Under the pieces are notes generated by a model. The model saw nothing but the letters and a program-made list of their open reading frames with translations. It searched no databases and was not told the origin of the DNA. This document shows, in pieces, positions 27,925 through 35,786 of a DNA stretch of 64,000 bases. Within the stretch, counting starts at the first letter, position 1. Each line of letters starts with the position of its first letter. The stretch is from contig NZ_JBHLWM010000008.1 in NCBI RefSeq assembly GCF_042432815.1, forward strand, positions 310,001-374,000, written 5' to 3'. Source of the stretch: Rhodopseudomonas telluris. GTDB lineage: Bacteria > Pseudomonadota > Alphaproteobacteria > Rhizobiales > Xanthobacteraceae. The position numbers and the translations under genes are program-made.

Positions 27925-27948
27925 GGCCGGGCCACGATCCGCCCGGCC
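27925..27948 (-). terminator. hairpin downstream of the tRNA-Ser 3' end
   Basis: Perfect 8-bp stem GGCCGGGC with an 8-nt loop. On the minus strand it is followed by TTTC, and it lies 70 bp past the tRNA-Ser 3' end. It is most likely the original terminator of the tRNA gene, left on the chromosome side when the element inserted. Confidence 0.6.
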
Positions 27949-28016
27949 GCTTGATGCTCACCAGCGGCGGCGCGTTCGCTCGTCAACAGATTTTGCGAAA
28001 TACAATCAACGGTTTA

Positions 28017-28083
28017 TGGCGGAAGGGGTGGGATTCGAACCCACGGTACCCTTGCGGGCACGCCGGTTTTCAAGACCGGTGTC
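28017..28083 (-). tRNA. partial tRNA-Ser(UGA): 3' part only, attachment site of the island
   Basis: On the minus strand, 28083 to 28017 reads as a tRNA-Ser anticodon arm (stem CCGGT/ACCGG, loop CTTGAAA, anticodon TGA), variable arm TGCCCGCAAGGGTA, T-arm with GGTTCGAATCC, acceptor 3' strand and encoded CCA. The acceptor 5' strand and D-arm are missing: the sequence beyond 28083 is unrelated AT-rich DNA leading into an integrase remnant. This is the pattern left by an element that inserts in the 3' half of a tRNA gene and displaces the old 3' end. An intact tRNA-Ser should lie at the other end of the island, beyond this window. Confidence 0.85.
28050..28067. repeat. att-type direct repeat, left copy
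   Basis: CCTTGCGGGCACGCCGGT, inside the tRNA-Ser fragment, recurs exactly at 36794-36811. Weaker similarity continues through the next 25 bp into a shared TTGATT. Both copies stand immediately before an integrase gene (decayed at 28.1 kb, intact at 36.9 kb), so they look like element boundaries. Confidence 0.75.
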
Positions 28084-28129
28084 TAACGTTGATTAAATTG
28101 AAGTTTTTGGCATTTTGGCGTCACCGTTG

Positions 28130-29158
28130 CAGCATTGTTGCAGCCTGGAGCGAAAAACGCAATCTCCTGCGTGATTAGGACGCGAGGAAATACGGAGAAA
28201 AATGGCGGGCTGCCGGACAGGTTTCACGGCCGGCAGCCTCGAAATCGATCAGCCAACGTCCTCATAGTAGGATACCAAATGCTCCGCCTGAGTTCGACGA
28301 AGACGGCCATCCAACTCGGCAATTGGCGCCCACGGCTCGAACCAAGGCCTACTGACCCCTTGACAGGCCCGAGCAGCACTTCGGAGTCATTGGATGACCA
28401 CGAGATCAAGGTAACGCCCGAGAAGAAGGGGCATTGCAGTAGTTAGCAATGCTCCAAAGGCCGGCACGGGTGCATTTCGCCCGCACTAGAGATTTGATGC
28501 TACCAACTTCGCGCACGATGCACGCGATCAGGCCGGTACTCAGTCTCTACGATCAGGAACAACCTCAAAAATATCTCGGCCGTCTACGAATGGCTGATCC
28601 ATAAGAAGGCTGTCGACATCGCCAATCCCATTGCATCGCTTCGGAAGCGCGCCGACGAGGCGTGCCCGTGAGCGACAACTCCTCGAGGGCGAAAATGGGC
28701 TTTAAAGCAGCCAATTGAAAAGCTGTCCGTTGATCCGGTGCGCAGAAATGGCGCGCACTCTTACAGCTGCTTCTCGATACCGCAATGCGGCTTAGAAAGG
28801 CCGTCTGGTTCGAACGCGCCGAGATCCTACGAGAGTACGGAAAAAGTATTGGTTCTAGACTCAAACACGGGCTGTACCGCCACGTCGCGCGTTCGGATCG
28901 AGCCTACGCCGGCCTCCTCGACCTGACGGATGAAGAACTCGCCGACCGCCAGATATTCCGGTTCACAGCCTGGGTTGCCAAAGACGGCTGACGGAAAGAG
29001 ATCGGATCAATGCAGGATCAGGACCTCACGAGTCACGATGGTCGGCACGAAGCGTCGTCGAGGATAGCGGCGCGAGGCGCGAAATTGAGACGCTCATGCG
29101 GCAGAGCGAGCATAAGATTGTAGGGGTAATCATGAGGTATCTGAATCCGCCCCGCTGA
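28130..29158 (+). pseudogene. decayed tyrosine recombinase (integrase)
   Basis: Recognisable in pieces by its match to the intact integrase at 36907-37995. The stretch near 28225 'GGCAGCCTCGAAATCGATCA' is shared exactly. The segment from about 28550 to 28670 ('ISAVYEWLIH') and the segments near 28780 and 28905 ('DRAYAGL', 'RFTAWVAKDG') are also found in both. Stops and frameshifts break it many times, and most of the 28440-28550 part is scrambled. The end near 29140 retains 'YLNPPPAEQR'. The catalytic HxxR segment is lost. It was probably the integrase of the inner element, which can no longer move by itself. Confidence 0.85.
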
Positions 29159-29463
29159 GCAGAGGGCACAGCGATTTCCGGGCACGAATGTTTACGTAGA
29201 TGCGACCTAAGTTACTGGCGACAAGGGTCGATCCGACGGCAGTGGCGGTAAAACCGTCTCTGATCTTCTAGCCAATCAACGTCGATGGACCACGGGGCTC
29301 CAGACTGCGGCCCAAACCGAAAAATCGAAGGGGCACCAAAGCCGCTCAAGCGGCCTGTTGGCTACACAAATAGTCGTATTCGCTCGCTTGGCGAAACGCT
29401 TGAATGTCTTTCCACTATTGGTAGTAATACGAGAACCGTACTTGGTAGCTTTGGAGAACGAGG
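29159..29463. other. gap between dead integrase and the biosynthetic cluster
   Basis: About 300 bp, AT-richer than the chromosome. It presumably holds the promoter of the cluster starting at 29464-29491. Two overlapping short open frames (29285-29467 plus, 29276-29533 minus) have no domain or ribosome site. TAGTAATACGAG at about 29423-29434 is a plausible -10 neighbourhood. Nothing stronger is visible. Confidence 0.35.
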
Positions 29464-29490
29464 CTGACCGAAACGAACTTTGAATTCGAT

Positions 29491-30720
29491 TTGGAATCGG
29501 ACGTCCGTTGGTACTCACGGCGATTTCCGACAATTTTCGTGTCCGGGTCAGGTGCTCTGCTTACAGATATAGCAGGACGAAGCTACATCGATTTCTTCTC
29601 CGGAGCCGGCGCTCTCAACTACGGACATAATCCCCCAGCGCTGAAGAAGGCGTTGATCGACTATATAGAGCGTGATGGAATTGCACATTCGCTCGATATG
29701 CGAACCTCCGCACGACAAGAATTCATAAGCGCATTTACGAACAAGATACTTCGGCCAAGAAATATGCGTTTTAGGTGCGTATTCACGGGCCCAACAGGAA
29801 CGGACGCAATAGAAACCGCGTTGAAGCTGGCTCGCAAAGTAACAGGCAGGTCAAACGTTGCTGCCTTCACTAACGCCTACCATGGTACAAGTCTGGGCTC
29901 CCTCGCGGGGACCGCTTCGCTTGACAAACGAAGAAGCGCTGGCATCTCACTTGAGAACGTTGATCGCTACCCATACGACGGCTATCTCGGTGCAGAACAA
30001 AACACCATTCCCTTGATAGCAAAGCTTCTTAGCGATCCAGGTAGCGGTTTTGTGCCGCCGGCGGCGTTCATTGTTGAGACGGTCCAATCGGAGGGCGGTC
30101 TTAGTGTTGCAAAGCAAGCTTGGTTGCACGATCTGGCCGATCTGGCGCGAAAAGTAGGCAGCTTGCTTATCATTGACGATATTCAAGCTGGGTGCGGCCG
30201 GACTGGGAAATTCTTCAGCTTTGAAAGTCAAGGTATCGAGCCTGATATCATCTGTCTTTCCAAATCGATAAGTGGATTCGGATTGCCGATGTCTCTAGTG
30301 CTAATTCGTCCAGAAATAGACATTTGGGAGCCAGGAGAGATAAGCGGAACTTTCCGGGGCAACAATCATGCGTTTGTAACTGCGACAGCAGCAACCGACT
30401 ACTGGACAGACAGAGATTTTCTCGATCGCGTGGAGCGAAACATCGAGATCATCGATGATTGGCTGGAAAATGTCGCGGAGTCGCTTCCGCAAGCGATGTT
30501 CACAAAAAAGGGAGTGGGTCTCATTCGCGGACTACACACAGGTGTATCCGACCTACCAAAGACGATTTGTGACTATGCATTTCAGGCCGGCCTCCTTGTT
30601 GAAACGAGTGGAGCAGCTAGCTGTGCTATTAAACTGCTTCCTCCTCTTTGCATGGACAGTGCCCAATTGTCTGACGGTCTGATGATCCTGTCCGAAGTTG
30701 TGCGCCGCTCTTTGTCTTAG
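29491..30720 (+). CDS. EctB-like class III aminotransferase (diaminobutyrate/aspartate-semialdehyde type)
   Basis: A protein of 409 residues, strongly like diaminobutyrate:2-oxoglutarate transaminase. It has 'FFSGAGALNYGHNPPALK', 'FTGPTGTDAIETALKLARK', IDDIQAGCGRTGKFFSFE, the PLP Lys in CLSKSISGFGLP (near 258), and 'GTFRGNNHAFVTATAA'. EctB interconverts L-aspartate 4-semialdehyde and L-2,4-diaminobutyrate. No ectA or ectC lies nearby, so ectoine is not the product. The start is odd: TTG 29491 begins at the conserved LESDVR, but EctB proteins have about 8 residues before it. The frame stays open upstream to CTG 29464, which has GGAG 7-8 bases ahead, so translation may begin there. It is the first of seven same-strand genes with little spacing. 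Confidence 0.88.
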   Translation: MESDVRWYSRRFPTIFVSGSGALLTDIAGRSYIDFFSGAGALNYGHNPPALKKALIDYIERDGIAHSLDMRTSARQEFISAFTNKILRPRNMRFRCVFTGPTGTDAIETALKLARKVTGRSNVAAFTNAYHGTSLGSLAGTASLDKRRSAGISLENVDRYPYDGYLGAEQNTIPLIAKLLSDPGSGFVPPAAFIVETVQSEGGLSVAKQAWLHDLADLARKVGSLLIIDDIQAGCGRTGKFFSFESQGIEPDIICLSKSISGFGLPMSLVLIRPEIDIWEPGEISGTFRGNNHAFVTATAATDYWTDRDFLDRVERNIEIIDDWLENVAESLPQAMFTKKGVGLIRGLHTGVSDLPKTICDYAFQAGLLVETSGAASCAIKLLPPLCMDSAQLSDGLMILSEVVRRSLS

Positions 30721-30745
30721 GAAGTCGGAGTGCAGGAGTTAGCCT

Positions 30746-31846
30746 ATGGCAGATGATGACATCTCAACCAAAGAGACTGCGAAACGATTTGAAGAAATGG
30801 CTGACGTCAGAGTGTTACTATTCATAAACATCATGTTGTCGGCGCTAACGCCAATTCTGATCAATGCACTCAATCCCACGCTCTTCTCAGCTGCGGAAAG
30901 CGTTATATTTTCTATACTAACCTTTCTCGCTTTGACGTTGGCTGAGCTGACCCTAATAATCCGTACAATCGTGAGCAAAATACGATCTGATCACAAGATC
31001 TGGGAAGCGCGTGACGAGATCGATGCTCGTATGTATGAAATCCGGCGAATGTTCCACAAGGTGTGTGAGAACAGCTTTGGTCAGTCGGATTTGTTTGTAC
31101 GGTTCTTTGCGAGAAAATTCGATCAGTTGGACAGTTTGCTCGTCGACGCAACCACAAAGCAGGAGATTCGCATAGATGAAACCATGTTTCAGGTAACATC
31201 GGAGCTCCTATACTCTGCCTTCGAGGGAAGGCCGAATGATGTATTTCGAGCCCTTCACTATTGTTCTGACAATAGCTTCTTCTTTGATTTGCATTCGAAG
31301 CGCTACTTTCGACAAGGTTACGAGCTCGTTCAAAGTCGCAAGATCTCCAAAGTCAAGCGGCTCATGGTGTATGCAAACGACGACGAACTAAAGGCAGACC
31401 AGACAAAGACACTGGTCGCATTTCATGCCAATGTGGAGCATTACGACTACAAATTGATCAGCCGCGAGGCGTTTGACCGTATCCTCGATGATTTTGGGCT
31501 GCAATATCTTACAAACGATTTTGGAATTTACGGTGATAGATACTTGTACAAGGGTTACGTAAATCATCGGGATAAGATCGTCGGTAGCTACTCCAAAAAC
31601 AAAAGCGAACTAAAGCGGTTTACTGATTGCTTCGAAGCATGTTGGGCATCGCCGTCGGCGAAGCACTTGGCGGTACCGAGCGTTTCTATAGACATAAACG
31701 ATCTCCTGGGAACAGATGATCGCGCGCCGTGCGGTGTGCCTGGGCTAAGCAACGCCGTTCAAGGGGGCGTGCCTCCCAAGATGGTCGGCTCTAGTGCTGG
31801 GATGAACCTAGACGAAACCTCAGCCGGTCGAGGGCAAGACGAATGA
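30746..31846 (+). CDS. two-transmembrane protein with a cytoplasmic domain, unknown
   Basis: A protein of 366 residues. Two hydrophobic helices at about 24-44 ('LLFINIMLSALTPILINAL') and 50-75 form a hairpin, followed by a basic helical linker and a soluble domain from about 95 to 310. That domain has aromatic-rich segments ('SFFFDLHSKRYFRQGYELV', 'VKRLMVYANDDEL') and a sequence order slightly reminiscent of ligand-sensing or PLD-like effector domains, without a complete motif. The last 50 residues are Gly/Pro/Ser-rich and look disordered. Its stop overlaps the SDR start (ATGA), so it belongs to the operon. It could be a sensor, self-protection or effector protein. I do not recognise the family. 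Confidence 0.8.
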   Translation: MADDDISTKETAKRFEEMADVRVLLFINIMLSALTPILINALNPTLFSAAESVIFSILTFLALTLAELTLIIRTIVSKIRSDHKIWEARDEIDARMYEIRRMFHKVCENSFGQSDLFVRFFARKFDQLDSLLVDATTKQEIRIDETMFQVTSELLYSAFEGRPNDVFRALHYCSDNSFFFDLHSKRYFRQGYELVQSRKISKVKRLMVYANDDELKADQTKTLVAFHANVEHYDYKLISREAFDRILDDFGLQYLTNDFGIYGDRYLYKGYVNHRDKIVGSYSKNKSELKRFTDCFEACWASPSAKHLAVPSVSIDINDLLGTDDRAPCGVPGLSNAVQGGVPPKMVGSSAGMNLDETSAGRGQDE

Positions 31847-32580
31847 AAGTGGCATTTGTCACTGGCGGTACAAGCGCGATCGGCTCCGCGATAGTCCATA
31901 CCCTTGTGAATGCAGGACATAGAGTTCATTTCCAGTATCACCGCAACGGCGAAGAGGCGTCCGAACTTCGTCGCGCGACGGGTGCAATTGGTCATCAAAT
32001 TGATTTTCTGTCTGACTGGGCACCTCCAATCGAGAATTGCGATATATTCGTCCACAACGCCGCTATCAATCTCTCCGGAGGTTCATCTCTGGATTTGAAG
32101 GAGTCCGAGCTAGAAGATACTATGAAAGTGAATGTTCTGGTCTCGGCTACTCTCGCAAGAGCGTTTTCGGCGCATATGATGCATCATAGGTGGGGCAGGA
32201 TAGTCAATATAAACTCGATATTTGGACTTAGAGCCGGGTTAAATCGTGCAAGTTATAGTATCAGCAAATTTGGACTGCGAGCGCTAACCCAGTCACTGTC
32301 CGTTGAGCTTGCTGCATTTGGCGTCACGGTCAATGAAGTGTGCGCGGGTCCAGTGAATACGACTATGCTCCAATCCATGGCGTCAATCGCTGTCTCCCAA
32401 GGAAGATTCAGAGACACGGAATCATATCTAGCGAGCGTTGGGAGCGGACTTCCAATTCGCCGTCTCATAACCCCCCAGGAAGTCGCCGAAGCGGTCCGTT
32501 ACTTAACGTCAGATCTCGCGAGCTGTTGCGCCGGCAGTTCGTTGGTGATCGATGGAGGGTTGTCGGCGTGCTGGCCATAA
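31843..32580 (+). CDS. short-chain dehydrogenase/reductase (FabG-like)
   Basis: Classical SDR of 245 residues. The cofactor motif TGGTSAIG is at residues 7-14, NAA is in 'IFVHNAAINLSGG', the catalytic Ser is in 'VNINSIFGLRAG', and YSISK (near 145-149) gives the Tyr-Lys pair. The C-terminal 'SSLVIDGGLS' is as in FabG. It should reduce a keto group, or oxidise an alcohol, of a pathway intermediate. Overlap of 4 bp with the preceding gene indicates translational coupling. GC content is lower than in the chromosomal genes. Confidence 0.9.
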   Translation: MKVAFVTGGTSAIGSAIVHTLVNAGHRVHFQYHRNGEEASELRRATGAIGHQIDFLSDWAPPIENCDIFVHNAAINLSGGSSLDLKESELEDTMKVNVLVSATLARAFSAHMMHHRWGRIVNINSIFGLRAGLNRASYSISKFGLRALTQSLSVELAAFGVTVNEVCAGPVNTTMLQSMASIAVSQGRFRDTESYLASVGSGLPIRRLITPQEVAEAVRYLTSDLASCCAGSSLVIDGGLSACWP

Positions 32581-32624
32581 TTCGCGGCGCAGCGAACATC
32601 TTGAAGTGAAGAGGAAAGTTTGCG

Positions 32625-33470
32625 GTGGTCACGGGACATGCGCGTCGGCTGGGACGGCTCTTTGATGCGAAGTCGAAACGTACGGTAATCGTTCCTGTAG
32701 ATGATGGAATGATTTTTGGGCCGGTCGCCGGATTGCAATCGGCTGCCAATGCGATACGCGACATCGCCGATGGCAGGCCGAATGCAGTGCTAGCGTTTAG
32801 CGGCATCTACCGGCAGTGTGGAGCTGCGCTCGGTGAAGTGGGATGGATTGTGAATCTGACGGCGAGTACCAGTCAGCGTGAACACACGCGCAAGCGTGTG
32901 GTGGGATCGGTGAAAGACGCCCAGATTCTTGGAGCGGATTGTGTCGCGGCGCATATCAACGTCTCAAGCCGCTACGAAGGAGAGATGATTCAGCAGGCCG
33001 GCCTGATTGCTGAAGCATGCAGGGCTAATCAGATGCCATTTCTCGTCATTGTCTATCCGCGGCGCGAGATGGCGGGTCAGGATGACAATTACGATCTGAC
33101 CAAAGATAAGTCGCCCGATGAGTATGGGCGGATAGTGGCTCATTGTGCTCGTATTGGTATGGAATTGGGAGCAGATATAGTCAAAACGCAGTATACCGGC
33201 GTTCCCGACACGTTTAGGCGCGTTGTTGAGGCTGCATATCCTGTGCCCGTTGTGGTGGCGGGTGGTCCGGTTGTGGGATCGGCTGTGGCGTTGAAGGTTG
33301 CGAAGGAATCGATCGACGCTGGTGCAATGGGAATAAGCTTTGGGCGTAATGTATTCTCCCGATGGGAGCGCGCTGCAATGATCAGTGCGTTATCGGCTAT
33401 CGTTCACGATGGCGCCTCGGTGGAAGACGCCTTAGCAGAGTGGCCGTCATTAGATCGTTTGGCAGAGTAG
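32625..33470 (+). CDS. class I aldolase of the archaeal FBA / ADH-synthase / GriI family
   Basis: A protein of 281 residues from GTG 32625 with GAGGAA eight bases ahead. TIM-barrel class I aldolase of the DeoC/FbaB-like superfamily. The N-terminal VPVDDG stands for the usual VDHG (catalytic Asp kept), 'GADCVAAHIN' and YPRREM follow, the Schiff-base Lys is in GADIVKTQYTG (near 187), and phosphate-binding segments are VVVAGGPV and ISFGRNVF. Relatives include fructose-bisphosphate aldolase, LsrF, 2-amino-3,7-dideoxyheptulosonate synthase, and GriI, which joins DHAP to aspartate semialdehyde. With an EctB-like enzyme in the same operon, aspartate semialdehyde as acceptor is an attractive but unproven idea. 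No GriH-like partner is present. Confidence 0.87.
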   Translation: MVTGHARRLGRLFDAKSKRTVIVPVDDGMIFGPVAGLQSAANAIRDIADGRPNAVLAFSGIYRQCGAALGEVGWIVNLTASTSQREHTRKRVVGSVKDAQILGADCVAAHINVSSRYEGEMIQQAGLIAEACRANQMPFLVIVYPRREMAGQDDNYDLTKDKSPDEYGRIVAHCARIGMELGADIVKTQYTGVPDTFRRVVEAAYPVPVVVAGGPVVGSAVALKVAKESIDAGAMGISFGRNVFSRWERAAMISALSAIVHDGASVEDALAEWPSLDRLAE

Positions 33471-33472
33471 AG

Positions 33473-34264
33473 ATGTGGAACGCGATACACGACTGGAATT
33501 TGGTATTACCGCCATCTCGCCCTGATCGGAATGAACTCGTCAGAATCCGAAAGATTGCGCTATCGTTGAGTAAAGAGTCTCCTGTTGCGGTGCTAGGCAG
33601 CACGCCGGAATTTCGAGATCTTCTCTGCGATTGCGGGTTTCGTAATGTGTTTGTAATCGACAAGAATCAGGAATTTCATGAGCGCATGAATCACATGAGA
33701 ATTTTTCGAAATGAAGAAGTGTTTGTTTGTGGTGATTGGATTGATGTTCTTGGATCATACGAAGCGATGTTTTCTCTCGTTCTGTCCGATCTTACATCAG
33801 GTAATGTTGCGTACTGTGATCGCGCCAGATTCTACGAGTTGATAGACGGTTCGCTTTCTCGCGGCGGGTGGTTTATTGATAAGGTGCTGACGAACGAGAG
33901 GAAGCTGATATCAATTGAGCATATTGAGGCGTACTACGCGGATAGCCCGATTAATCTCCAATCGGCAAATCGCTTCTCCTGCGAAGCAATCTTTTGCTCA
34001 GAGCTTCAGCTTGAAAATGAAATGATTGATACTTCTGAGATTTATCGCAGGCTGGAGGTGCGGCTGCCGGGGCGGCGGTTTATGGCGCTCTGCGAACTCG
34101 CGAAGAGGGTGACTCCGCCGGGATGTCGTTGGTATTATGGGAGGCCATGGGGAATGTTGTCCGGTTCATACTGCCCGTCGCTGACCTTGAGGCGATCGTT
34201 TGAGTTGCCTAGGGAGGGGCCATACAGTGGGCGTGCGAAGCAGTTTATTTGGCAAAAGTGCTGA
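33473..34264 (+). CDS. probable SAM-dependent methyltransferase
   Basis: A protein of 263 residues from ATG 33473, two bases after the aldolase stop. Residues about 30-150 show a Rossmann-like order: 'VAVLGSTPEFRDLL' at the SAM-loop position, 'NVFVIDKNQEF' (acidic end of strand 2), 'EEVFVCGDWID' and 'FSLVLSDLTSG', then 'LSRGGWFIDKVL' as strand 5. The canonical GxGxG is replaced by LGSTPE, so SAM binding is likely but not certain. The C-terminal 100 residues have no family I recognise. It could modify the aldol product, or use the fold for another transfer. Confidence 0.65.
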   Translation: MWNAIHDWNLVLPPSRPDRNELVRIRKIALSLSKESPVAVLGSTPEFRDLLCDCGFRNVFVIDKNQEFHERMNHMRIFRNEEVFVCGDWIDVLGSYEAMFSLVLSDLTSGNVAYCDRARFYELIDGSLSRGGWFIDKVLTNERKLISIEHIEAYYADSPINLQSANRFSCEAIFCSELQLENEMIDTSEIYRRLEVRLPGRRFMALCELAKRVTPPGCRWYYGRPWGMLSGSYCPSLTLRRSFELPREGPYSGRAKQFIWQKC

Positions 34265-34294
34265 GGTTTTTGGAACTGGGATGTGAGAGGTCTG

Positions 34295-34657
34295 ATGCTT
34301 ACCAAAGATGCTGTTGTGGCGTGGCTAGAGCAGTTAAAGGCTGCGTGGACGACGAAGGACGTAGAAGGTGCGTTGCGGCTTTTTGAGGCAACCGAGAGAT
34401 ATTACGAACGGCCCTTCCACGCGGGGACGACGCAATCGGAATATAGGAGCTACTGGCAGGATATTGTCAATTTGGAGGATATCACTTTTGACTTTGAAGT
34501 AGTGGCGGTGGACGGAAATACAGCATGCGTTCATTGGAGGAACGACTTTCGCACTCCGGGCGACGGGAAGTCGTGCCACCTAGACGGTGTGTTTGTGATC
34601 AAGTTTGACAGTAGTTTGCGCTGCATCGAGTTTCGTCAGTGGTGGTTTATGGCTTAG
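34295..34657 (+). CDS. NTF2/SnoaL-like small protein
   Basis: A protein of 120 residues from ATG 34295; a GTG at 34283 would add four residues, and GAGAGG at 34285-34290 could serve either. It shows the SnoaL/NTF2 cone-fold pattern: the N-terminal helix 'LEQLKAAWTTKDVEGALRLF', the strand segment 'FDFEVVAVDGNTACVHW', and the closing 'SLRCIEFRQWWF'. Members act as cyclases, isomerases, dehydratases or ligand carriers. In a pathway with an aldolase and an SDR, a cyclisation or dehydration step is plausible. It lies 30 bp after the methyltransferase-like gene and 12 bp before the hydrolase gene. Confidence 0.75.
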   Translation: MLTKDAVVAWLEQLKAAWTTKDVEGALRLFEATERYYERPFHAGTTQSEYRSYWQDIVNLEDITFDFEVVAVDGNTACVHWRNDFRTPGDGKSCHLDGVFVIKFDSSLRCIEFRQWWFMA

Positions 34658-34669
34658 TGGGAAAGCGCG

Positions 34670-35503
34670 ATGGAGTATTTTGAGTGCATAGCTAATGACG
34701 GACATGTCGTGCATGGGCTCATTTCTGGCGATTTGCTTACGTGTGACGTTGTCGTATTGCACTCTCATGGTTTTGGAGGGGATTTCATTAAGAATAGATT
34801 CGTGCGGCATATGCACGGACGATTTCCAGAGAGCGGCGTCGCATTTGCATCTATAAATCATCGGCTCAGCGGGTACGTGGTGGAAGAGTACAGTGAAGCA
34901 GGTGCGGCCTATCATGGGGCGTCGATTAGTAATCCGGAGTTGGCTTTACTCGATTTGGATGCGGCGGTTTCTTTTCTGGGACAGAGGTGCAATAAGCTGG
35001 TGGTTCAGGGGCATAGCTTTGGAACGAATATTCTAAGAGAGTATCTTGTTAGAAGCAGTGCAACGAATGATGCGATATTCCTTGGGCCGTCGGATAGTTC
35101 GTGGCTGTATAAGGAGTGGCGTCGCGGGCGGGACCCTCGGGTTGCAAGAGATTGCGGCTCAGAGGCCGTCTTATTCGATCTGTTCGGTATATCGGTTGGG
35201 GGGGCTGAATATTCAATTCCGATTTGCCGCCGGTCTTTGAATGAATTGATCAATGGCCGGGTATTTTCGGCATGGTCGCGAGTTGGTCAAGCTATTGGAA
35301 ATCGGGCCCTGATAGTGCAGGGCGGTGGAGATCAGATTTCGATAGGTGGGCTGACTGAGTCGGTGGCGAATTTCCGGAAGTGGCTCCCAAGAAGTGAGGT
35401 GGTGCGCATTCCAGAGGCCGGTCATGTGTTCGGGGGAGTGGAGAGTGAGTTGGCTGAAGTGATAATTAAGTGGATTCAGGTGGGAGTATTGGGCGACCAC
35501 TAA
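34670..35503 (+). CDS. alpha/beta hydrolase, DUF1749/SidJ-like
   Basis: A protein of 277 residues. The oxyanion segment is 'LHSHGFGGDF' near 30-40, the nucleophile elbow GHSFGTN near 112 carries the catalytic Ser, the acid Asp is in GGGDQIS near 222, and the His is in 'EAGHVFGG' near 250. The overall pattern resembles DUF1749 proteins such as the fungal siderophore esterase SidJ. It may release or hydrolyse an ester or amide at the end of the pathway. It is the last gene of the seven-gene run; GC is low and G-ending codons are frequent, unlike the flanking genome. Confidence 0.82.
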   Translation: MEYFECIANDGHVVHGLISGDLLTCDVVVLHSHGFGGDFIKNRFVRHMHGRFPESGVAFASINHRLSGYVVEEYSEAGAAYHGASISNPELALLDLDAAVSFLGQRCNKLVVQGHSFGTNILREYLVRSSATNDAIFLGPSDSSWLYKEWRRGRDPRVARDCGSEAVLFDLFGISVGGAEYSIPICRRSLNELINGRVFSAWSRVGQAIGNRALIVQGGGDQISIGGLTESVANFRKWLPRSEVVRIPEAGHVFGGVESELAEVIIKWIQVGVLGDH

Positions 35504-35786
35504 CCAATGTATTTGGTTGACGTTGTAGGCTTCGGCGAGCGGATCCAGACTGCTTATGCGACGGGGTATTTATCGGGTTAATCAGCTGACGGTAACGAGG
35601 TGAGTGCGCAGGGATAGCGGAGTGATCGCATTCCACGTCCCTGCTTATAGCCGGTTGCGATTATTATCCGTCGGTTCGCTTTTCCTGTCGTTGGTGATGG
35701 AGAGGTCGTCGGTGGCTGCAATAGGCGTCGTCTTCCTTGCTGGTTCGAAAGGGCAGATCAACTTCTGCAAGCAGGAGTGCGCCGTT

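Noticed and set aside
29491..30720. Ectoine biosynthesis locus
   Set aside because: Only an ectB-like gene is present; no acetyltransferase (ectA) or ectoine synthase (ectC) is found in the neighbourhood.
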